Source: Trinickia dinghuensis
Lineage (GTDB): Bacteria; Pseudomonadota; Gammaproteobacteria; Burkholderiales; Burkholderiaceae
Assembly (NCBI RefSeq): GCF_003367175.1
Contig: NZ_QRGA01000009.1
Span: 1 to 64,000 of the forward strand
Length of the DNA stretch: 64,000 bases
Direction: 5' to 3'
Shown: piece by piece, positions 49,683 to 60,223 of the stretch
Layout of the letters: each line of letters opens with the position of its first letter
Position numbering within the stretch: the stretch's first letter is position 1
The notes under the pieces: generated by a model
What the model was told of the DNA's origin: nothing
The model's database searches: none
What the model saw: the letters and a program-made list of their open reading frames with translations, nothing else
Made by a program: the position numbers and the translations under genes

Positions 49683-49718
49683 ATGCGAACGACGCGAACG
49701 ATGCGAACCATGCGAATG
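49683..49718. repeat. 9-bp degenerate tandem repeat (atgcgaacg), four copies
   Basis: atgcgaacg acgcgaacg atgcgaacc atgcgaatg. Confidence 0.85.
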
Positions 49719-49974
49719 CACCGCAAGCCCACGCGCGATCGCGTCGTCGATCATATGAGACAGCCGTGACAAGAATCGTTCGAGCCGAGTCGCGTCGAAC
49801 GGGGAGTTTGGCGGGATTCGCCAGAGGGAGAGCTTGAGCGGTGCTTTTTGCATCCGGGCATCGGAGCAATCGGCGTTCCAGGCCTCCCGCGACTGCGACG
49901 CGATGAGCGGACAAAGGCGCGGCCGCTCATCGCGGCTCGCGCCGTCATGCACCCTCACGCAGCCGCTGCCGCGC

Positions 49975-51705
49975 TTATTGCACGATCCGCGTCACGCCGC
50001 GGCCGCGCGGGTCGGCCACGGCCTCCGGGGTGCGTCCGTCCACCTTGATCACTTGGATATCGCCGTTGAAGCTTTGGCCCTTCAGCACGTAGCCCTTGGC
50101 TTCAAGCGCCTGCGCGAGTTCGCCTTCGATCGGCTTGTACGGCTCCCAGAAGATCGTGTTCGGCGGCAGCAGCTGGTGATGGAAGCGCATGGCAGCGACG
50201 GCGTCGGAGAGCGGCATATTGAAGTCGTAGACATCGCTGATCACCTGGAAGATCGACGTGAAGATACGCGAGCCGCCGGGCGTGCCGATCACCATCGCCA
50301 CCTGGCCGTCCTTCGTCAGGATCGTCGGCGTCATCGACGACAGCGGCCGCTTCTTCGGCGCGATCGCGTTCGCGTCGCTGCCGACGACGCCGAACATGTT
50401 CGCTACGCCGGGCTTCGCCGAAAAGTCGTCCATCTCATCGTTCAGGACGATGCCGGTGCCGTCCACGACTTCACCGGAGCCGAAATAGCCGTTCAGTGTG
50501 TAGGTGTTGGAGACGGCATTGCCCCATTTGTCGACGATCGAAAAGTGCGTGGTCTCGGCCTTCTCCGGCATCGACGTGCCGAGCCCCGGCTGCACCGACT
50601 TCGTGTCGCTGGGCTTGTTCGGATCGACCTCCGAGGCGCGTTTCGCGAGATAGGGGTCGTCGATCAGCTGCGCGACCGGCACTTTGTAGAAATCGGGATC
50701 GCCGAGATACTGGGCCCGGTCGGCGAACACGCGCTTCTCGATCTCGGCGACGAGATGAATGTATTGCGGCGAGTTGAGCTTGACGCCCGTGAAGTCGTCC
50801 TTCAAATCGGCCTTCATCTTCAGCAACTGCACGAGGCCGACACCGCCCGAGCTCGGCGGCGGCGCCGTGATCACACGAAAGCCGTTCCAGTCGGCCTCAA
50901 CGGGCTGCCGCCATACGGCCTTGTATTCGCGCAGATCCTCTTTCGTGATGAGGCCGCCGCGCGATTTCATCGCCGCGGCGATCAGGCCGGCCGTCTTGCC
51001 CTCGTAGAAGCCCTTGGCGCCTTGATCGGCGATGCGCGTCAGCGTCGCGGCCATTTCAGGCTGCTTGAAGGTCTCGCCGGCCTTCAGCTGTCCAAAATAT
51101 TGTCCGAAGTTCGTCTTGTCGCCGAAATCCTTCGCCGCGTTATCGCGCCGCTCCTGCAACTGTTCGCTGACCTCGAAGCCGTCGCGCGCGTAGTGGATCG
51201 CCGGGGCGAGCACCTGCTTCCACTTCAGCTTGCCGAAGCGCTTTTGCACTTCCCACATCCCCTCGACGGTCCCGGGCACGCCGACCGCGCGCATGCCGAC
51301 CAAGCTCATGCCCTTGATGACGTTGCCGTCCTTGTCGAGGTACATGTTTTTCGTCGCGGCCAGCGGCGCCCGCTCGCGATAGTCCATGAAGTACGGCTTG
51401 CCGTTGACGTAAAGCGTCATGAAGCCGCCGCCCCCGATGTTGCCCGCCTCGGGATAAGTCACGGCGAGCGTGAACGCCACCGCCACGGCGGCGTCTACCG
51501 CATTGCCGCCTTCCTTGAAAATCTGCTGGGCCGCATCGGCACTGAACCCGTCCGCCACGGCCATGGCCGACGCGTCCAACACGGGCTGCTGCGCGCCCGT
51601 CTTCGCCAGGGCCGGCGCGGCCGAGACGAAACCGAGCGCGACGCTTGTAACCGCGATCAATCCTTTCACGCGGGCGGACATTCCGATTCGAGTCATCGTG
51701 TTCAT
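49975..51705 (-). CDS. ggt: Gamma-glutamyltransferase
   Basis: 'GGNAVDAAVAVAFTLAVTYPEAGNIGGGGFM', 'TTHFSIVDKWGNAVSNTYTLNGYFGSG', 'PLSSMTPTIL'. Confidence 0.96.
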   Translation of the reverse strand: MNTMTRIGMSARVKGLIAVTSVALGFVSAAPALAKTGAQQPVLDASAMAVADGFSADAAQQIFKEGGNAVDAAVAVAFTLAVTYPEAGNIGGGGFMTLYVNGKPYFMDYRERAPLAATKNMYLDKDGNVIKGMSLVGMRAVGVPGTVEGMWEVQKRFGKLKWKQVLAPAIHYARDGFEVSEQLQERRDNAAKDFGDKTNFGQYFGQLKAGETFKQPEMAATLTRIADQGAKGFYEGKTAGLIAAAMKSRGGLITKEDLREYKAVWRQPVEADWNGFRVITAPPPSSGGVGLVQLLKMKADLKDDFTGVKLNSPQYIHLVAEIEKRVFADRAQYLGDPDFYKVPVAQLIDDPYLAKRASEVDPNKPSDTKSVQPGLGTSMPEKAETTHFSIVDKWGNAVSNTYTLNGYFGSGEVVDGTGIVLNDEMDDFSAKPGVANMFGVVGSDANAIAPKKRPLSSMTPTILTKDGQVAMVIGTPGGSRIFTSIFQVISDVYDFNMPLSDAVAAMRFHHQLLPPNTIFWEPYKPIEGELAQALEAKGYVLKGQSFNGDIQVIKVDGRTPEAVADPRGRGVTRIVQ

Positions 51706-51978
51706 TGGCGATCCTCCATGGTGGTCTGCGGTCTCCAATTCCAGGCAACGCTACGGCACGGCAATAGTCGAAATGACCTGTCCGTCGCTTATAGCACGCG
51801 CATTTTCATTCCGAAATAACGAAATGGCGTAGGATTTTCCCCGGCTTGGGCAGGCACGTTTTTTTGCGGCGCCCGTTCCGAACCCCCGTCCGGTCCGCCG
51901 GGCGATAATTGCGGATTGCCGGTCGTCGGCCCGTTTTCAGCCGGTCTTCAATTTCCTTTCGTTCGGGAGAGGTTTTAC

Positions 51979-52665
51979 ATGCATATGCGCGCGGTCGCCG
52001 CTCGTCAAGGTTCGAAGTGGTTCTCCGAGGGCTGGACGGTGTTTCAGCAGCAACCGGCCACGTGGATCCTGCTTGGCGTCATCGACCTGCTCGCCACGGC
52101 CGTCCTCTATGAATTGCCTTATGCGAGCGACCTCACAGCCGTCTTTACCGTGCTGTGGACCGGCGGCATGATCAGTGCCGCCGATCGATGCCGCACGACG
52201 GGCTCGGCCGGGCTGGCCGATGTCGTGCGCGGGATCCGCACGAACTTTCAGCCGCTGTTCGCGGCAGCCGTCTTCGGCCTGTTGATCGCGATCGTCTGCG
52301 ATCTGACCGGCGATCGCGCCTCGAGCGCGCTGCGTCTGCTCGCGTTCGGCGGCGCCGGCAACGAAAGCTCCCTGCTCGCGCTGATCGCCGGCGCGCTCTA
52401 TTTGACAGCCGCGCTGATCGGTACGATGGCGCTATGGCTCGCGCCCGCGCTCATCGTGCTGAACGGCGCCACGCCGGGCGACGCCATGCGCGCGAGTTTC
52501 ACGGCCACCTGGCGCAACGGATCCGCCTCGCTCGTCTACGGGTTGATCACCGCGGGCCTGATGCTCGCCGGCGTCCTGACGCTCGGCGTGGCGATGCTCG
52601 TCGTCGCCCCGCTCGTCTATCTGTCCACGTATGCGGCGAGCCTCGATATGTTTCCTCCGAAATGA
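51979..52665 (+). CDS. BPSS1780-like integral membrane protein
   Basis: '[39 protein letters not shown]', several TM segments; ATGA overlap with lhr. Confidence 0.8.
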   Translation: MHMRAVAARQGSKWFSEGWTVFQQQPATWILLGVIDLLATAVLYELPYASDLTAVFTVLWTGGMISAADRCRTTGSAGLADVVRGIRTNFQPLFAAAVFGLLIAIVCDLTGDRASSALRLLAFGGAGNESSLLALIAGALYLTAALIGTMALWLAPALIVLNGATPGDAMRASFTATWRNGSASLVYGLITAGLMLAGVLTLGVAMLVVAPLVYLSTYAASLDMFPPK

Positions 52666-55600
52666 ACGCGAAAGCAACGTCGGGCACCGGCGCGCTCGCC
52701 TTGTTCCATCCGGCCGTCGCCGCCTGGTTCGAGTCGGCCTTCACCGCCCCGACCGATGCGCAGACGCGCGCGTGGCCGCACATCCGCGCCGGCGAATCGA
52801 CGCTCGTGGCCGCCCCCACGGGGTCGGGCAAGACGTTGACGGCATTTCTGTGGGCGCTCGACGAACTCGTGCGCGACGGCCTCGCGCAGGGCGGTGCGTT
52901 GCCCGACGAAACGCTCGTCGTCTACGTCTCGCCGCTCAAGGCGCTCTCGAACGACATCCACGCGAATCTCGAGCGGCCGCTCGCGGGCATCGGCGAGGAA
53001 CTCGCGCGGCTCGATCTGCCGCGCATCGACATCCGCACCGCGGTGCGCACCGGCGATACGACCCAGCAAGCGCGCAACGCACACAAGCGGCGTCCGCCGC
53101 ATATCCTCGTGACGACGCCCGAATCGCTTTACGTGCTGCTGTCGTCGGATTCGGGACGCCGCATGCTGGCCACCACGCGCACGGTCATCGTCGACGAAAT
53201 TCACGCGATGGTCGCGAGCAAACGCGGTGCCCATCTCGCGCTCTCGCTCGAGCGGCTCGATACCCTGTGCAAACGCCGCCTGCCGCGCATCGGCTTATCC
53301 GCCACGCAAAAGCCGATCGAAGCCGTCGCGCGCTTTCTTGTCGGGGCAAACGAGGGCGCGCGCTGCGCGATCGTCGACGTCGGCCATCATCGCGAACGCG
53401 ATCTCGCGCTCGAATTGCCGCCCGTGCCGCTCGAAGCGGTCATGGCGAACGAGGTCTGGGAGCGCGTCTACGACCGCTTGGCCGAACTCGCCAGCACGCA
53501 CGCGACGACGCTGATCTTCGTCAACACGCGGCGCATGGCCGAGCGCGCCGCGCGCCATTTGACCGAGCGCCTCGGCAAGGATGCCGTCGCGGCCCATCAC
53601 GGGAGCATGGCGAAGGAGCATCGGCTCGACGCCGAGCAGCGCTTGAAGGGGGGAACGCTGCGCGTGCTGATCGCGACGGCCTCGCTCGAACTCGGCATCG
53701 ATATCGGCGACGTCGACCTCGTCTGCCAGCTCGGCTCGCCGCGCGCGATCGCAGCGTTCCTGCAGCGTGTCGGGCGCTCGGGCCACCAAGTGGGCGGCAT
53801 GCCGAAGGGCCGGCTGTTTCCGAACTCGCGCGACGATCTCATCGAATGCGCCGCGTTGATCGATTGCGTACGGCGCGGCGAACTCGACGCGCTGACGCTG
53901 CCGCGCGCGCCGCTCGACGTGCTCGCCCAGCAGATCGTGGCCGAAGTGGCTTGCGAAGAGTGGCACGAAGACGCCCTGTTCGCCTGCGTCAAAAGCGCGA
54001 CGCCCTACGCCGGTCTCGCACGCGAACAATACGATGCGATCCTGCGCATGCTGGCCGAAGGCTATACGAGCCGCCATGGCCCGCGCGGCGCGTATATTCA
54101 CCGAGACGTCGTCAAAGGCACGCTGCGCGGCCGCCGCGGCGGGAAGATGACGGCGGTGACCTCGGGCGGAACGATCCCCGACAATGCCGATTACGCCGTG
54201 CTGCTCGAGCCGCAGGGCCTCAACATCGGGACCGTCAACGAGGATTTTGCCGTCGAGAGCCTGGCCGGCGATATCTTTCAGCTCGGCAATACTTCGTACA
54301 AGATTGCCCGCATCGAGCCGGGGCGCGTACGCGTCGTCGACGCCGAGGGGCAGGCGCCCAACATCCCCTTTTGGCTCGGCGAAGCGCCGGGGCGCAGCGA
54401 CGAACTGTCCGCGGCCATTTCGAGGCTCAGAGCGCGCGTCGACGAAATGCTCGGCAGCGCCAAGCTATCGTCGAAGGGCACGCCCAACCCATCTTCCGAA
54501 CCCGGCAACTCGAGCGCGTCGCATGCGCCGGTCGTCAATGCGCTAATGAGCGAGCTGCGCATCGACGAAAGCGCGTCGCGTCAAATCGTCGATTATCTTG
54601 CACGCGCCAGAGCGGCCCTGTCCGTCCTGCCGACGCAGCGCACGCTCGTCATGGAACGCTTCTTCGACGAATCGGGCGGCACGCAGCTCGTCATTCATTC
54701 GCCGTTCGGCAGCCGCCTGAACCGCGCGTGGGGCCTCGCGCTAAGAAAGCGCTTCTGCCGCACGTTCAACTTCGAACTGCAGGCCGCGGCAACGGAAGAC
54801 GCCATCGTCCTCTCGCTGACGGGCAGCCACAGCTTCGCGCTCGACGAGGTATGGCGTTTTCTGCACTCGAACAGCGCCGAACATGTGCTGATTCAGGCCT
54901 TGCTCGACGCCCCGCTCTTCAACGTACGCTGGCGCTGGAATGCCGTGACTTCGCTCGCGCTGCCGCGCTTCACGGGCGGCCGCAAGACGCCGCCGCAGTT
55001 GCAGCGCATGAAGAGCGAGGATTTGCTCGCGGCCGTCTTTCCGGATCAGGTCGCGTGCCTGGAAAACATCGTCGGCGAACGCGAGCTGCCGCATCATCCG
55101 CTCGTCGATCAAACAGTGGACGACTGCCTGCACGAAGCGATGGACTGCGAAGGATGGCTCGCGCTGCTGCGGCGCATCGAGCATGGCGACGTCGCGCTCG
55201 TCACGCGCGAGCTGTCCGCCCCCTCGCCGTTGGCCGCCGAGATCCTCAACGCGCGCCCTTATGCATTCCTCGACGATGCGCCGCTCGAGGAACGCCGCAC
55301 GCAGGCGGTCCTCTCGCGCCGCTGGACCGATCCCGAGGACGCATCCGATCTCGGCGCGCTCGATGCCGACGCGATCGCGGCGGTTCGAGTCGAGGCTTGG
55401 CCGCAAGCGCGCAACGAAGACGAGATGCATGAGGCGTTGATCGGGCTCGCCTGCGTGGGTGAAAGCGAGGCACACGCCCACGAGGGCTGGCGCGAATGGC
55501 TCGACGCGCTCGCGCGCTCGGGGCGCGCGACGCGCATGCAGGTGGCCGAAGACGAAGCGCTCTGGCTGCCCGTCGAACGTCTGACCTGTCTGCGCGCCGT

Positions 55601-57131
55601 CTATCCCGACGCCGTGTTCGCGCCGCGACTCGCTCCACCCAAGGGATTCGACGAAACCTGGGCCTACGACGAAGCGCTCGTCGACATGCTGCGCGCGCGG
55701 ATGTCCGGCCTCGGCCCGGAGCCCGTATCGGCGCTCGCGCGGGGCCTGGCCCTGCCTGCGTCGAGCGTCGCGGCCGCGCTCGTCAAGCTCGAAAGCGAAG
55801 GCTATGCGATGCGCGGACGCTTTACGCCCGGCGCGCAGCAGGAAGAATGGTGCGAGCGCCACTTGCTGGCGCGGATTCATCGATACACGATCAAGCGGCT
55901 GCGCCGCGAGATCGAGCCCGTCGAGCGCGCCGATTTCGTGCGCTTCCTGATCGAATGGCAGCGCCTCGCACCGAGTACGCGCGGGATGGGACGCGAAGCG
56001 CTCGCGGCCACGCTCGAGCAGCTCGAAGGCTTCGAAGCGGCTGCGCCGGCTTGGGAAGAAGAGATTTTGCCGGCGCGACTGCGCGACTATACGGGCGTAA
56101 CGCTCGATGAACTATGCCGTTCGGGGAAATTCGTCTGGGCCCGCTTCGCCGCGGACGGACGAAGCGCCGGCGCACCGGTGCGAACGACGCCGATCCTCAT
56201 CGCGCCTCGGCGCGATTTGCCGGCCTGGCATGCGCTGGCGGATCGGCGTGCGGTCGGGGTCGGGGCCGGGACCGCCGTACCGGAAGCGATATCGGCGCGC
56301 GCTCGAACGCTGTTCGACGCGTTGTCGCGCCACGGCGCCATGTTCTTCGACGAGTTGGTCGGGGAGGCCCGGGCGCTGCCGCTCGAAGTGGAGGGCGCGC
56401 TCGGCGAACTCGTCGCAGCCGGGCTCGTCAACGCCGATAGCTTCGCGGGGTTGCGCGCGCTCATCGCGCCCGCCGTCTCGCGCCACCGCGGCGCCCGCGC
56501 GACGGCGCGGCGCGGTGCCCATCGCGGGGCGTTCATCGGCGGGATGCAGGATGCCGGACGATGGGCGTTGCTGCGACGCCCCGCTCAGCAGGATGAACCC
56601 GGCACCTTGGAGCATGCCGAGCAGCCGTCGGGAGCCGAAACCGCCCTCTCGCGTGCCGGTGCCCATGCGCTGCCGCCGGATGCGATCGAGCATGTCGCGA
56701 TGACCTTGCTGCGCCGCTATGGCGTCATGTTTTGGCAATTGCTCGAACGCGAACCCGCGTGGATGCCGCGCTGGCGCGACCTGCTGCATGTGTTCCATCG
56801 AATGGAAGCCCGCGGCCTGATCCGCGGCGGCCGTTTCGTGGGTGGGCTATCAGGCGAGCAATTCGCGCTGCCGGAAGCCCTGGCGCTGCTGCGCGACGTG
56901 CGCAAGCGCGAACCGGACGGGCAATTCGTTTGCGTATGCGCGGCTGATCCGCTCAATATAGTGGGCACGATTCTGCCCGGCGAGAAGGTACCCGCCCTGG
57001 TCGGCAATCGCATCGCATTGCGCGACGGCACCTGCGCGGCCACGCTGATCGCCGGCCAGTTCGATTACGCGGCGCAATTGACGGCCGCGGAGAAGGAAGC
57101 CGCACGGCTTTGCCTCGCGCATCGAGGATAA
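52662..57131 (+). CDS. lhr: Lhr-type ATP-dependent helicase (DEAD/DEAH box)
   Basis: 1489 aa from ATG 52662; 'APTGSGKT', 'DEIHAM', 'HGSMAKEHR', '[34 protein letters not shown]', long C-terminal region. Confidence 0.94.
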   Translation: MNAKATSGTGALALFHPAVAAWFESAFTAPTDAQTRAWPHIRAGESTLVAAPTGSGKTLTAFLWALDELVRDGLAQGGALPDETLVVYVSPLKALSNDIHANLERPLAGIGEELARLDLPRIDIRTAVRTGDTTQQARNAHKRRPPHILVTTPESLYVLLSSDSGRRMLATTRTVIVDEIHAMVASKRGAHLALSLERLDTLCKRRLPRIGLSATQKPIEAVARFLVGANEGARCAIVDVGHHRERDLALELPPVPLEAVMANEVWERVYDRLAELASTHATTLIFVNTRRMAERAARHLTERLGKDAVAAHHGSMAKEHRLDAEQRLKGGTLRVLIATASLELGIDIGDVDLVCQLGSPRAIAAFLQRVGRSGHQVGGMPKGRLFPNSRDDLIECAALIDCVRRGELDALTLPRAPLDVLAQQIVAEVACEEWHEDALFACVKSATPYAGLAREQYDAILRMLAEGYTSRHGPRGAYIHRDVVKGTLRGRRGGKMTAVTSGGTIPDNADYAVLLEPQGLNIGTVNEDFAVESLAGDIFQLGNTSYKIARIEPGRVRVVDAEGQAPNIPFWLGEAPGRSDELSAAISRLRARVDEMLGSAKLSSKGTPNPSSEPGNSSASHAPVVNALMSELRIDESASRQIVDYLARARAALSVLPTQRTLVMERFFDESGGTQLVIHSPFGSRLNRAWGLALRKRFCRTFNFELQAAATEDAIVLSLTGSHSFALDEVWRFLHSNSAEHVLIQALLDAPLFNVRWRWNAVTSLALPRFTGGRKTPPQLQRMKSEDLLAAVFPDQVACLENIVGERELPHHPLVDQTVDDCLHEAMDCEGWLALLRRIEHGDVALVTRELSAPSPLAAEILNARPYAFLDDAPLEERRTQAVLSRRWTDPEDASDLGALDADAIAAVRVEAWPQARNEDEMHEALIGLACVGESEAHAHEGWREWLDALARSGRATRMQVAEDEALWLPVERLTCLRAVYPDAVFAPRLAPPKGFDETWAYDEALVDMLRARMSGLGPEPVSALARGLALPASSVAAALVKLESEGYAMRGRFTPGAQQEEWCERHLLARIHRYTIKRLRREIEPVERADFVRFLIEWQRLAPSTRGMGREALAATLEQLEGFEAAAPAWEEEILPARLRDYTGVTLDELCRSGKFVWARFAADGRSAGAPVRTTPILIAPRRDLPAWHALADRRAVGVGAGTAVPEAISARARTLFDALSRHGAMFFDELVGEARALPLEVEGALGELVAAGLVNADSFAGLRALIAPAVSRHRGARATARRGAHRGAFIGGMQDAGRWALLRRPAQQDEPGTLEHAEQPSGAETALSRAGAHALPPDAIEHVAMTLLRRYGVMFWQLLEREPAWMPRWRDLLHVFHRMEARGLIRGGRFVGGLSGEQFALPEALALLRDVRKREPDGQFVCVCAADPLNIVGTILPGEKVPALVGNRIALRDGTCAATLIAGQFDYAAQLTAAEKEAARLCLAHRG

Positions 57132-57139
57132 TCTCGCCC

Positions 57140-58399
57140 TCAGGCGAGCACGTGGCACAGCCCCTCGAACAAGATGTCCGCACCGAGCACGAAACCGCGG
57201 CCGTCCACGTTCACGTAGGCCGACAACGTGACACACAGATTCTTCGAACTCGCCGACATGTAGGGCTCGCTGACGATCGTCTCGCCCGGATGCACGAGCG
57301 CGTCGCGAAAATAGGTGCGCTTGGACCAATTCGCTCCGGCGGCGCGCTCCAATATGGGAAAGGTAGCCCGCCGCCAACGATCGTGCCGGTCCGATTCGAC
57401 GTTCTCGCGGACTTGCCGGCCCGTGTCGTCGAGAACGTACACGCGCAATGCCCACTCGCAGGCCAAGAAATGCTGCGCAGCCATCTCGATCGGAAGGCCC
57501 GAGCACCATGCATTCTTCAATAGACCGAACGCGTGGCGGTACTGGGCCAACTCGTCCAAATCGCGCACGCGGCGCAGCTTGCGCGCATCCGTGAGCTGAT
57601 CGTTGCAACTGGCGGCGCAGATGCCCGTCAGCGCCTTGGCCGATTCGATCTCGATCGTCGGCCGGCCGAAATAATAGCCCTGGACAAAATCGGCATCGCA
57701 ATCGGCGGAGAGCCGCGCCTGCTCCTCGGTCTCGATGCCCTCGACGACGATATACGTGCCGATGTCGTGCAGCAGATCGACGAGCCGCAACAGGCTTCGC
57801 GCGTTCCGATAGCTGGAAACCGCCTTACAGATCAATTCACGATCGAGTTTGACGACGTCGGGCCGCAAATCCCAGACGCGGCCCAGGTTCGTCAGCCCCG
57901 CGCCGAAATCGTCGAGCGCGATGAGGAACCCCAAGCTGCGCAGGCGCGCGACGGCTTCACCGAGTATCGATGAAGTTTCCTGCTTCGCCTCGAGAATCTC
58001 GATGACGATGCGCTCCGGCGCCATCCCGCTCGAGAGCAGATCGTCCGCCAACGCGGGCCCGTGCACCGGATCGGCGAGCACGTCGGGATGGACATTGAGG
58101 AACAGCACGCTGTCCTCGTCTCCGAGGCGGACAAAGCGGCGCACGTGATGCAGCATGCAAGCGCGTTCGAACTCGCCGTAGCGCCCTGCCCGCCGCGCAA
58201 TGCCGAATGCCTCCTCGGGCGAACACGGCACGCCGTCGTGCGTCGCGCGCAACAGGGCTTCATACCCGACGGCGGCCGCGTGGGCCAGCGACAGCACCGG
58301 CTGAAAGGCGCTTTCCAGCCGCGGCAGTCCGGGCGCGAGGGCATCGATCATGGCAGCAGTGGCGTGGTTGGAGTCGAAAGCTGAGGTGGCGATCGTCAT
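57140..58399 (-). CDS. EAL-domain c-di-GMP phosphodiesterase
   Basis: 'VGYEALLRA', 'FLNVHPDVL', 'IVIEILE', 'LIALDDFGAGLTNL', 'VKLDREL'. Confidence 0.93.
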   Translation of the reverse strand: MTIATSAFDSNHATAAMIDALAPGLPRLESAFQPVLSLAHAAAVGYEALLRATHDGVPCSPEEAFGIARRAGRYGEFERACMLHHVRRFVRLGDEDSVLFLNVHPDVLADPVHGPALADDLLSSGMAPERIVIEILEAKQETSSILGEAVARLRSLGFLIALDDFGAGLTNLGRVWDLRPDVVKLDRELICKAVSSYRNARSLLRLVDLLHDIGTYIVVEGIETEEQARLSADCDADFVQGYYFGRPTIEIESAKALTGICAASCNDQLTDARKLRRVRDLDELAQYRHAFGLLKNAWCSGLPIEMAAQHFLACEWALRVYVLDDTGRQVRENVESDRHDRWRRATFPILERAAGANWSKRTYFRDALVHPGETIVSEPYMSASSKNLCVTLSAYVNVDGRGFVLGADILFEGLCHVLA

Positions 58400-58429
58400 G
58401 AGGCGTATGCGTCGCCTCTCTGTATCTAG

Positions 58430-58441
58430 CGTTATATAACG
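58430..58441. promoter_or_regulatory. 12-bp perfect palindrome CGTTATATAACG upstream of EAL gene
   Basis: Direct reading; about 31 bp before the start codon. Confidence 0.7.
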
Positions 58442-58605
58442 TCATATTTTTCGGTGAACTTAACAGTTTTCTTGGGGGAAACGCGAATCCGTATCAATTT
58501 TCCCGGCCGCGCGCCGTTATCAGCGGTATAGCCCGAGCGTCGGCGCCGCCACCCTGCCCTGGGTGCAACCGCCGCGCGCGGGCGCAACCCAAGAGGAAAC
58601 TTTCG

Positions 58606-59565
58606 ATGGCCGCTGATCATCACTCGATCGACGAACGCACCAACCTGACGAGCTCGAACAAGTTCGAGCTGCTGCTGTTCCGGCTCGGTGCCGCCCCCGG
58701 AAACGACGATTCGCACGAGTTGTACGGCATCAATGTCTTCAAGGTTCGCGAAATCATGACGATGCCGGCGATCACGCCGATCGCCGGCGCCTCGGAGCAT
58801 ATGATCGGCGCCGTCGACATCCGCGGCCAGATCATCCCCGTGATCGACTTGCCGAAGTTGATGGGTTGCCAGCCGACGCGCGGCCTGAACATCCTGCTCG
58901 TGACCGAGTTCGCGCGCTCGACGCAGGCGTTTGCGGTCGAGGAAGTCGACGACATCGTCCGCCTCGAGTGGAATCAAGTGCTGTCCGCCGAAGGGTCGGC
59001 CGGCGGCAGTTCGGTGACGAGCATTGCGCGCATCGACGGCAATACCGGCGATTCGCGCCTCGCGCAGGTGGTCGACGTCGAGCAGGTGCTGCGCGACGTA
59101 TTCCCGGCGCAGCACCCGAGCGTCGAGGTGGCCGACGTCGGCACGGCGGTCAAGATGATGGGCGGCGCGAAGATCCTGGCCGCCGACGATTCGGGCTTCG
59201 CCCGCAAGCTGATCGAGCAGAGCCTGTCCGCGCTCGGCGCCGAGTACATCATCACGAAGACGGGGCAGGAAGCGTGGGACACGTTGTCGAGAATCGCGGC
59301 AGAGGCGCAGAAGGAAGGCGTGCGCACGCGCGACAAGGTCGCGCTCGTGCTGACCGATCTGGAAATGCCCGAGATGGACGGCTTCATGCTGACGCGCCAG
59401 ATCAAAGCCGATGACCGGATGCGCGACATTCCCGTCATCATCCACTCGTCGCTGACCGGCACGGCCAACGAAGCGCACGTCAAGAACGCCGGGGCGACCG
59501 GCTATGTCGCGAAGTTCGCGGCCGGCGATCTGGCCGAGGCGATTCGCCAGGCGCTCGTCAACTGA
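58606..59565 (+). CDS. cheV: Chemotaxis protein CheV (CheW-REC fusion)
   Basis: CheW-like 'YGINVFKVREIMTMPAITPIAGASEHMIGAVDIRGQIIPVIDL' plus REC 'ILAADDSGFARKLIEQSL...LVLTDLEMPEMDGFML'. Confidence 0.95.
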   Translation: MAADHHSIDERTNLTSSNKFELLLFRLGAAPGNDDSHELYGINVFKVREIMTMPAITPIAGASEHMIGAVDIRGQIIPVIDLPKLMGCQPTRGLNILLVTEFARSTQAFAVEEVDDIVRLEWNQVLSAEGSAGGSSVTSIARIDGNTGDSRLAQVVDVEQVLRDVFPAQHPSVEVADVGTAVKMMGGAKILAADDSGFARKLIEQSLSALGAEYIITKTGQEAWDTLSRIAAEAQKEGVRTRDKVALVLTDLEMPEMDGFMLTRQIKADDRMRDIPVIIHSSLTGTANEAHVKNAGATGYVAKFAAGDLAEAIRQALVN

Positions 59566-59590
59566 CCGAGGGCACCTCCCTCCCGCCGTG

Positions 59591-59716
59591 GGTTGGCCGC
59601 TCCTATTCCTGTAGGAGCGTGCACGTCGCCCGCCGTCCGGGTTTGCGGCTCACGCCTGTAAGAGCACGCATTTTCCCCTCCTCCTCGGTTTGCCGCGCCT
59701 ATAAGAGCGGCAAACC
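59591..59716. repeat. Three degenerate hairpin-forming REP-like elements between cheV and lrp-type gene
   Basis: Copies begin about 59591, 59640, 59687 (ggttKgcSgc... cctgtaRgagcR). Stems CGCTCCTA/TAGGAGCG (59599-59620) and GTTTGCCGC/GCGGCAAAC (59688-59715). Confidence 0.65.
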
Positions 59717-60160
59717 CGCATCGCTTTTGACCTCCCGCAGCGATAGCACGGACTCCACCGACGTGACGCCGGGCAACGCGCGCAGCACGTCGCGTACGAA
59801 CGCGCCGTAATCCTCGAGATCGCGCGCCACGACGTGCAATAGATAATCGGCGCTGCCCGACACGTTATGGCACGCCACGATGCGCGGTATCGCCTGGATT
59901 TCGCGCTCGAACTCATCGGCCAGACGCCGCTCGTGCACCCCGAATCGCACGAGGGCAAAGGCCGTCACGCCGATCTGCAGCGCCGGCTTCGACAGCACGG
60001 CGCGATAGCTGTCGATATAGCCGTCGGCCTCGAGCCGCTTCAGGCGCCGCGCGCAGGGCGTCTCGGTCAGGCCCACGGCATCGGCCAGGCTCGCGTTCGT
60101 GATACGGCCATCCGCTTGGATCGCCATCAGGATGGCTCGGTCGGTCTTGTCGAGAGTCAT
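59699..60160 (-). CDS. Lrp/AsnC family transcriptional regulator
   Basis: 'LDKTDRAILMAIQADGRITNASLADAVGLTETPCARRLKRLEADGYIDSYRAVL'. Confidence 0.95.
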   Translation of the reverse strand: MTLDKTDRAILMAIQADGRITNASLADAVGLTETPCARRLKRLEADGYIDSYRAVLSKPALQIGVTAFALVRFGVHERRLADEFEREIQAIPRIVACHNVSGSADYLLHVVARDLEDYGAFVRDVLRALPGVTSVESVLSLREVKSDAGLPLL

Positions 60161-60223
60161 GGATGCGTCGCTGCCCTTGCGCGTTTGGTTTCGATAACGG
60201 ATTGTCTAATAAACTACGTCCCA

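Noticed and set aside
49834-51819. 661-aa antisense ORF over ggt
   Set aside because: Mirror of conserved gene; no motifs.
52155-52661. In-frame 5' extension of the 1658-aa helicase ORF
   Set aside because: Overlaps the membrane-protein gene; homologous sequence begins at ATG 52662 with ATGA overlap.
52631-55432. 933-aa ORF in another + frame within lhr
   Set aside because: Arg/Ala-rich low-complexity translation typical of GC-rich alternative frames.
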